From: Lepidodermella squamata
Lineage: Eukaryota > Gastrotricha
DNA: 64,000 nt
Direction: 5' to 3'
NCBI GenBank assembly: GCA_047495785.1
Contig: JBLDXI010000015.1
Span: 3,348,001-3,412,000 of the forward strand
Translations under genes and position numbers: made by a program
Part shown: positions 58,106-64,000 of the stretch, one piece after another
How the letters are laid out: each line of letters starts with the position of its first letter
How positions within the stretch are numbered: position 1 is the first letter of the stretch
The notes under the pieces: model-generated
The model's input: only the letters and a program-made list of their open reading frames with translations
The model's database searches: none
Told to the model about the DNA's origin: nothing

Positions 58106-59235
58106 AGTCATCCCAGTTTACGGTATTTACCCCCTCTCATTTTTTGAGGAGTGCATGCTCTCGCCAATTTCATTGTGATATTCAGGGTAAAAGAGGAGTA
58201 AATATCGATGGTTTTGCGCTAAAACAGGCCAATAGGCTGCATTGAGATATACGCCCATAAAAACTGTGCGGAGTATATGCGAGTATATGGTTATACACAG
58301 GGCTAATAGCATTTTGGTGCATGCACAAGAGAATGCACTCAGACGAGAGCGATCGATTCTTCCGCAGTAACATGGTATATTTGCGTATTTTGTTCTCTTG
58401 TTTTTTTCACTTTTATCATATCATTCTTTCTTAGATCTCCCGCATCATTTTTGCTGAAAGTAGGACATTGAAAGCATGCGCTTTAAATTACCCACGATTT
58501 TAGTAATTCTGACCTGATCTGTTCATGGAACGGAGTAGGAATGTTTTCCATAGTTGTCCATTCTAAATCGCAGTAAAATTTTCTTCTAGAATGATTAGAA
58601 TCTCCGATAGATTGATGGAGGCTTCTTATCAGATTCTTTGGGAGTTTAGTGAAATCTGAGCTTACCGCAAAGTTAAACTCCTGTTTTGAGATTATAGCAA
58701 AAATAGAGTAGAAAGGTTGTTTTGGCTGAGATTCCGAAAGTGGCTGCTGGATACTCTGTTAGGAAAATATTCCATTATTTCGTTGTTGTGGCGTTTATCA
58801 AGCTGATAATGTGGTTTGGGCCCCTGGATAATTTGAAACTATCGCCCTTTTCCTCAAACAACCACCTACAAAACACAACACAACTTCTGATCAAAGATAG
58901 AAAGCCAAGTTCGTCGGTTTGGGGCTCAAACTCCGCCTAGAACTTGACAGCTAGTTAGACGGAAACTGTGGACTTATCGATCGTGCGTGAATCCTACAAT
59001 CTACTTACGGTCGAAGGTCGAAGCCTTACGAACAATCCAAACAGTCTCTTAATTAGGTGTAACCAGAAGTACTCTTTATTGCCTTTTAAAATTTAGCATT
59101 TGGTATCAGGCGCATGCCATCTTCACAATGCTTAGGAGCCGACTATTCCCATGATTGCTTTGGCCGCTGAGTAGCCACATCTTTAATCTTTACCATATAT
59201 TACCGGTGAATGGCGGCCCATACCAGAAGGGAGGA

Positions 59236-59575
59236 GTTACTTGGCGGTGTTACCCTTCCTGTCAACCCTTCCTGTCAGCTTGATAAACGCCGCATTCAAT
59301 GCATAGATGATTGATATTGCGGTTATCAGGGTGCGAAGTACAGGGGTGCTGGGGTGTCGCGACACCCCAGCTCCGGGACTGCAACCAGAGGAAGGCTGAA
59401 AAAATCCACAGGGGGGACCCTTTGGTTTCTTCTGCTGGGTCATAGAAAACAAGTAGAAAACACCTTAGCTCCCGGGTCCTACTTCGCACACTGGCGGTTA
59501 TTGGGATTGAACCCGGTGCTTTTGAGATGCCTAGGCCGCTCGATCACATGCTACTCACGTGCTAGGGTCAGCTTT
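59236..59575 (-). mobile_element. tRNA-derived SINE-like element (tentative)
   Basis: On the minus strand, an A-box-like TGATCGAGCGG (plus 59536-59546) is followed about 25 bp later by GGTTCAATCCC, a close match to the tRNA B box (plus 59503-59513). An unrelated ~240-bp body follows, containing the 24-bp palindrome and a repeated GACAGGAAGGG near its end. Such a tRNA-like head plus unrelated body is SINE layout. It does not fold as a complete tRNA by eye. Confidence 0.5.
59348..59371. repeat. Perfect 24-bp palindrome
   Basis: Self-complementary over 24 bp, with centre GGGTGTCGCGACACCC. It lies within the SINE-like element. Confidence 0.85.
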
Positions 59576-59757
59576 TATACGACTGGGATAACTGTAAATC
59601 TGAGGAAATGCAGCCTTAGGTCAAGAACAGAACTTCTCAGATTGGCAATTCGGCTTTCGACAACTCCCTGTTTTCTATCCTTGACATTTTAATTTATGAC
59701 GCTTGTCATTTAGGACTGAAGCATTCAACGTTTCATTTTTAACAACGATTTGAGCTG

Positions 59758-61657
59758 ATGACTGATAACGACCATTGGCTGAAACAGTTTCCTCCGAGGA
59801 TAGTGGATTCTAGACACCGCCCATCCAAACAAGCGATGGAAAGAAAACGCAAGCGCAACTCTGGGAAACCCTACCGTCAGTCAGATAAAGGGGTTAGCGC
59901 TAAGTTTAATTCCGGTCGTAAGCCTGTTTACTTCAAGTGTGGTTGCTGGCGTAAATGCTCCTTGAAATTCAATGAAAATTCAGTCAAACAATGCTTTAAC
60001 ACTTACTGGTCCCGAGCATCTATCGACGCTAGACGAGCATTCATCAACCGTTACGTCAGTTATAAACAGAAACGAGAGAATGTTCCTCGAAGATTTGATT
60101 ATTACTTACCAGGCAACTACTTGGCAACCCCTTCGCCTTCACAATCTAGGGACTCAATCGAAGTATGCAGGTCTTTCTTTCTGAAGGCGCTCGATGAAAC
60201 TCGCGCTTTTATAAACACAACTGTTGAGAAAAAAGTCGAAGACGGCTTCTACATCATACCAGATCAACGCGGTCGCCATAAGCCGCCGAATACCACCAGC
60301 GATAATTCTTACAAATTTGTTTATCAGCACATCACTTCTTTCGAGCGATTAGACAGTCATTATGCGAGAAGTCAAACTAGCAAGCAATATCTCGGGTCCG
60401 CGCTCAATCTGAGGGAAATGCATAGAATGTACTGCATAGTACACCAAAATTGGGCTCTGCGTACTGATGAGAAACCCGTCAAATACGCTACTTACCGATC
60501 CATATTCAAGAGATCTTTTCCCAATCTCGCTTTCAGTCATCCGAAGAAGGACACCTGCAAGAAATGCACACGATTTGCGACTTTGCCGGATGAACTGTTC
60601 ACCCATGAAGTGATCGTGGAGAAACGGAACCACGAATCCAACAGAGACGCTGCAAGAGATGCCAAGAATGCTGACAAAATTCTAGCAAAACAGTCGAAAG
60701 GATTGATCTTGTGCATCCAGTTTGATATGTATGCAGTCAATCCTCGAAAGCCCTTGCTGCTCGATAATGTACAAAAAAAAGTTCCACACCTCAAACCTGA
60801 CTTTCTACGATACTTCATCAAAATATGTCTACTGTTTCATGTGGGATCAAACAGAAGGGGGTCGTGGGACGGATGAAGTTGGTTCATGTCTCTATAAATT
60901 CATCACTGAAATGATTCCTGACGAAGTTGAGCAGTTGATTCTATGGAGCGACAGCACTGGAAGCCAAAACAAATCTCAGTACATTGTCAACGCTTTATTC
61001 GCAGCCTTGTCCAATTCCAAAGGTAATCTCAAAGTCATCGATCACAAGTTTTTCGAGCCGGGCCACTCGCAAATGGAATGTGATTCCGTGCATGCCACTA
61101 TTGAAAGGGAAGCTAAGAAACGAGTCAACATCAGCTATTCAAACGAATGGAGAGAAATCGTGGCCGCGTCGCGGAAGGCTCCGATTGATGCTGATCTGAG
61201 ACTCGAAGTGTACGGCGAGGAAACACCAAACCGCTTGAAAGTGAAACCATACAGCATAACTGAAATGCAATTTGCAAGCTTCTTCAGCTTTGACAAGTCA
61301 CCAAAGTTCGCTCAGTATTTGCAAGACGAACAGAAAAATGATGTTAAATGGTCGGAGCCATGTTGGTTCAGATACGAGAAAGACTACCCTAATTATCTCC
61401 AAACCAAGAAAACTTTCGACTTGGCTTTTCATACTTTCGTCGCTAAGCGCTACAACAAAGACGTCATTTTGTTTCCTTTCCAACTTGTTCAAAAATACGA
61501 AAAGCGATTGCCGATCGAATCCAGTCTTAAGAAGGATCTCATCGAAATGGTCAACAAAGGCACCATTCCAGAAGCTAATCGCTCAGTCATAATGGCTTAC
61601 GAAGAAGACGCAGACAAACCTACTGCTTGTAGCATTGACGCTAAACCTCCGCCGTGA
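59758..61657 (+). pseudogene. Transposon-type gene (DUF7869-like) broken by a frameshift
   Basis: Two overlapping frames together make one long protein of the type found in many insect and other animal genomes in multiple copies. The first frame (59758-60876) has a Cys-containing head (FKCGCWRKCSLKF), then HRMYCIVHQNW and CKKCTRF with CxxC pairs. The second (meaningful from about 60780 to 61657) continues with WDQTEGGRGTDEVGSCL, ILWSDSTGSQNKSQ and FEPGHSQMECDSVHATIE, resembling a DDE/RNase-H-like core. The switch occurs at an eight-A run near 60773-60780. It may be a one-base indel (decay or sequencing error) or, less likely, programmed frameshifting. The family name is my best recollection, not a search result. 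Confidence 0.65.
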
Positions 61658-62191
61658 CATTACGCCGTCGAAACTTGGATGGATATGACTACTTGAAAGC
61701 GTTTCAAAATTATTAAAACAAGCTTATTGTTGAGAGTTTGAACTGTGTTTTACTCGAGCTGTCTAGGAACGATTCAGTCCATGAGTTTCTGAAACGTTTC
61801 CTCCATGATTATCTCGGAATTCCCAGCGCAGATACCTCAGAATGACCGCAGTATCGAAGATATTTGTTGGTCATTATTTGTCCAGTACATATATTTTTTC
61901 ACACAGAATACAATGGGCTATATCTTACTACATGTGTGCGTAGTACTATTTATAGTGCGTAGTACTCTGGATAGGAATTTTTTCATTGGCTCCTTATAGC
62001 GCAAAATCATCGATATCTGGCTGGTGATTAACTATGGCAATTCGTTTTTTCAAGCGGCAATCACCCTCGCGCACACATTTTAATTATATTTTATATAAAA
62101 ATGCATTGATTCGAATTGTGTCAAATTTTGATTTGAGTGAATTGTGAATTATAATAAAAAAATCCGCCTTAACAAAAGCACAACTTCTAAA
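61658..62191. other. Non-coding stretch between the transposon-type gene and the next gene
   Basis: No recognised gene. The recurrent ATCCGCCTTAA motif occurs at about 62160. Confidence 0.4.
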
Positions 62192-62860
62192 ATGAAAAAA
62201 ACCAGTAGGTATCGAAGAAAACTTGCTATGAATATTAGCGCCAAACTCATTGCGTGGACACGCATAAGTGAAGCCGAATTTTCAGGCTATAAATTTGTCG
62301 CATCACCACCGGACCAAATCGAATTGAAAATAACAGCGGAATGGTCGTCGCGTGTTCTGCGTTATGCCATCGAAATTTCGCCTTCTTTTGGAAATCCTCG
62401 CACATTTTATTTGAAGTTCGAGCCGCCTAATGGCTGCTTTGACGTCAATCAAAATGGTATTATCAGCGTTGAGCGGTGCTATCTGTTGCCGGATGAACCT
62501 TCAAGGCAAGCGATGATAACTTCGTTGGTAATGAAGTTTCCCAACTTCGAAGACGCGCTGGCTACGTTACGCAGAGTGAAAGGATTCATAGGCTACCGAT
62601 TTGAACAGCAGGACTGCTTTAAGAGACAGTTCACTGAAAACATAATTAACCGCCGTTTACATGATATCCAAGCTGATGATCATGAGAAAAATGCCGATTA
62701 CTACAAAAGAGTATCATGGCATCACTACAAACCCCCGGCGATTTCTTTCGGCCTAATCAAGCCGTTCTTAATCCGAGACCACATGTTAAATTTCGATAGA
62801 TTGCGCGAGGGAATAGGAAACCTGTATTGGGACCAGCTTATCGGACAGCCTAGGTCCTAG
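62192..62860 (+). CDS. Uncharacterised protein, possibly first exon of the next gene
   Basis: 222 residues from ATG 62192; the frame is open slightly upstream without ATG. The start is basic (MKKTSRYRRKLAMN), followed by a globular domain (ELKITAEWSSRVLRYAIEIS, FYLKFEPPNGCF, ERCYLLPDEPS, FPNFEDALATLRRVKGFIGYRFEQQDCF, WHHYKPPAISFGLIKPFLIRD). No family recognised. A 52-bp intron (62854-62905) would join it in frame to the ATG at 62910, but its donor (GTCCTA) and base composition are unlike other introns here. Confidence 0.55.
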   Translation: MKKTSRYRRKLAMNISAKLIAWTRISEAEFSGYKFVASPPDQIELKITAEWSSRVLRYAIEISPSFGNPRTFYLKFEPPNGCFDVNQNGIISVERCYLLPDEPSRQAMITSLVMKFPNFEDALATLRRVKGFIGYRFEQQDCFKRQFTENIINRRLHDIQADDHEKNADYYKRVSWHHYKPPAISFGLIKPFLIRDHMLNFDRLREGIGNLYWDQLIGQPRS

Positions 62861-62909
62861 GTGTACCCGTCACCAGTCTACAACCGACCAACACGACGAT
62901 GTAAGACTG

Positions 62910-64000
62910 ATGGCTCGCTTCTCTTCATGGAACGATGCAGACATTTTGCGGGCTTGTCTTAGTGAAAACCCAATAAATGTCGCAACTGTTGCCCATCTGC
63001 TTGAATATCCTTTCAATGCACCTCACCCTTATAGTCAAGAGGGAATCGGCTTCAACGCAAGTGAAACTCTGGTAAAAGTATTGCGATGGAACCATTCGTC
63101 AAATGATACGTATAATCTACTGAAGAGGCTGCAAGAATTTCGCAAGGAGATGTTAAAGTTGCACCCGACTCGTCTTGTAACCCCTGGAGCAGCTCATCAG
63201 ATCAATTCAGGCCCTGTAGAAGCGGCGTTCTGCTTTGAAATACAAGTCCATGTTGGCAGTGTAGTTCAGATCCGTCCGTTCATTTCACTAATTCCGACCG
63301 AACTATTCTACGCTGACGGCCGCGTTTCAGTGTTCGAGACGCAGTGTGCAAGCTCGAGAGATGATAACGAAGAAATTTACCGAGTTTTTGCCGCATTCAC
63401 CGATGGTATGATTCACCGCATGGATGGTATCGGAGCAGCTCGCTGGATGAGAATGAGTAGGCTCGATAATACGTTATTACCCCAGACTAGGGTAAAATGG
63501 GTCCTAGCCACCTTTAGCCAACTACCGGTTAAAGGCGAAGATATGTTAAAGGGCGATGAAGAAATGAAATTTTGGCATTATTTCCTCGAAATCGGCAAGA
63601 CTCCAGAAAGCTATCTGTATGACATGGTAAGACTTTCACTTCAGCATTATTCAATATAGTTCCGATATGTAGGGATCAGCAACCGTCATAGCAACTTCTG
63701 ATGACGCAGTTTCATTCGAAATAATCAAACCCGAACGAGGAAAATCTCAAATTAAGATTAAGGACTTCAAAGTACACGCTTTTCCGGATTCGTCCATGAT
63801 ATTAGAATTCTCAAACGGAGAAGTCAGATTCTCTCTATTTTTGGGACATGATGATACTTCACGCCTGTATCTGTCCCGCACGCCGCAGCAAGAGCTTGTG
63901 CTCGTTGCTGAAGTTTGGCCACGCGGGCAAAAAAGCAAACCGCCTCATGCCCGATTTCATTTCCGATCACCAACAGCAGCTTTGCAGTTTTACCGAAAAG
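62910..64000 (+). CDS. Uncharacterised protein, cut by the window end
   Basis: Two exons seen: 62910-63626 and 63673 to the window edge, joined in phase 0 at YLYDM|GSATVIATS by a typical 46-bp intron. At least 348 residues with no stop before 64000. Contains DADILRACLSENP, LVTPGAAHQINSGPVEAAFCFEIQVHVG, WVLATFSQLPVKGEDML, FKVHAFPDSSMILEFSNGEVRFSLFLG. No family recognised; it may be the continuation of the 62192 frame. Confidence 0.65.

Larger units (their letters stand above)
56491..59757. other. Intergenic region with repeats
   Basis: No gene recognised. It contains a foldback repeat (57782-58105), a tRNA-derived SINE-like element (59236-59575) and a perfect 24-bp palindrome (59348-59371). 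Confidence 0.45.

Noticed and set aside
59503-59546. Possible tRNA gene on the minus strand
   Set aside because: A and B boxes are present but the arms do not form a full cloverleaf by eye; better explained as a SINE head.
1-64000. CRISPR arrays, bacterial operons, riboswitches
   Set aside because: No spaced direct repeats or bacterial signals; spliceosomal introns throughout show a eukaryotic nuclear genome.

Overview
This window is nuclear DNA of a small, intron-containing invertebrate animal. The gene content is clearly metazoan: a Pellino-type ubiquitin ligase, Jagunal, TMEM9, a Gs-type G-protein alpha subunit, IFT56/TTC26 and monoamine oxidase. Most introns are about 50-60 bp, AT-rich, with GTAAG-like donors and TTTCAG acceptors. 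The phylum cannot be fixed from sequence alone; a nematode or another compact-genome meiofaunal group would fit. Exon structures below were assembled by eye from splice signals, and reading-frame continuity was checked at every junction.

Layout: (1) 1-6.5 kb: a dual-specificity phosphatase (-) head-to-head with an intronless Pellino protein carrying a long repeat-rich N-terminal extension (+). (2) 6.9-14.3 kb (+): monoamine oxidase, two tandem RING proteins and RCE1. (3) 14.9-21.3 kb (-): RBM28, an F-box/LRR protein, RBM8A/Y14 and Jagunal. (4) 22.4-30.7 kb (+): MMAA, DEPDC5, PRPF3 and TMEM9. (5) 30.7-34.8 kb: gene-poor DNA with a MITE. (6) 34.8-40.4 kb: an orphan rhodopsin-type GPCR (+) convergent with a TIR/NB-ARC/ankyrin protein (-). 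(7) 41.6-46.4 kb (+): a predicted Rab-NEK kinase fusion followed by a second Rab11-like gene. (8) 47.7-53.1 kb (-): Gs alpha and IFT56. (9) 53.9-56.5 kb (+): an unrecognised small protein followed by a Wee1 kinase. (10) 56.5-61.7 kb: repeats, a SINE-like element and a frameshifted transposon-type gene. (11) 62.2 kb to the edge: unrecognised coding sequence running out of the window.

Several same-strand genes sit 46-270 bp apart, and each downstream gene has a splice acceptor just before its ATG, in several cases with AATAAA shortly upstream. This suggests polycistronic transcription resolved by spliced-leader trans-splicing.

The strongest novelty candidates are the 1033-residue TIR-NB-ARC-ankyrin protein (a plant-NLR-like order on an Apaf-1-like NB-ARC core) and the 575-residue Rab-linker-NEK fusion. 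The Rab part of the fusion and the neighbouring Rab both lack the catalytic switch II glutamine (Lys and Leu instead).
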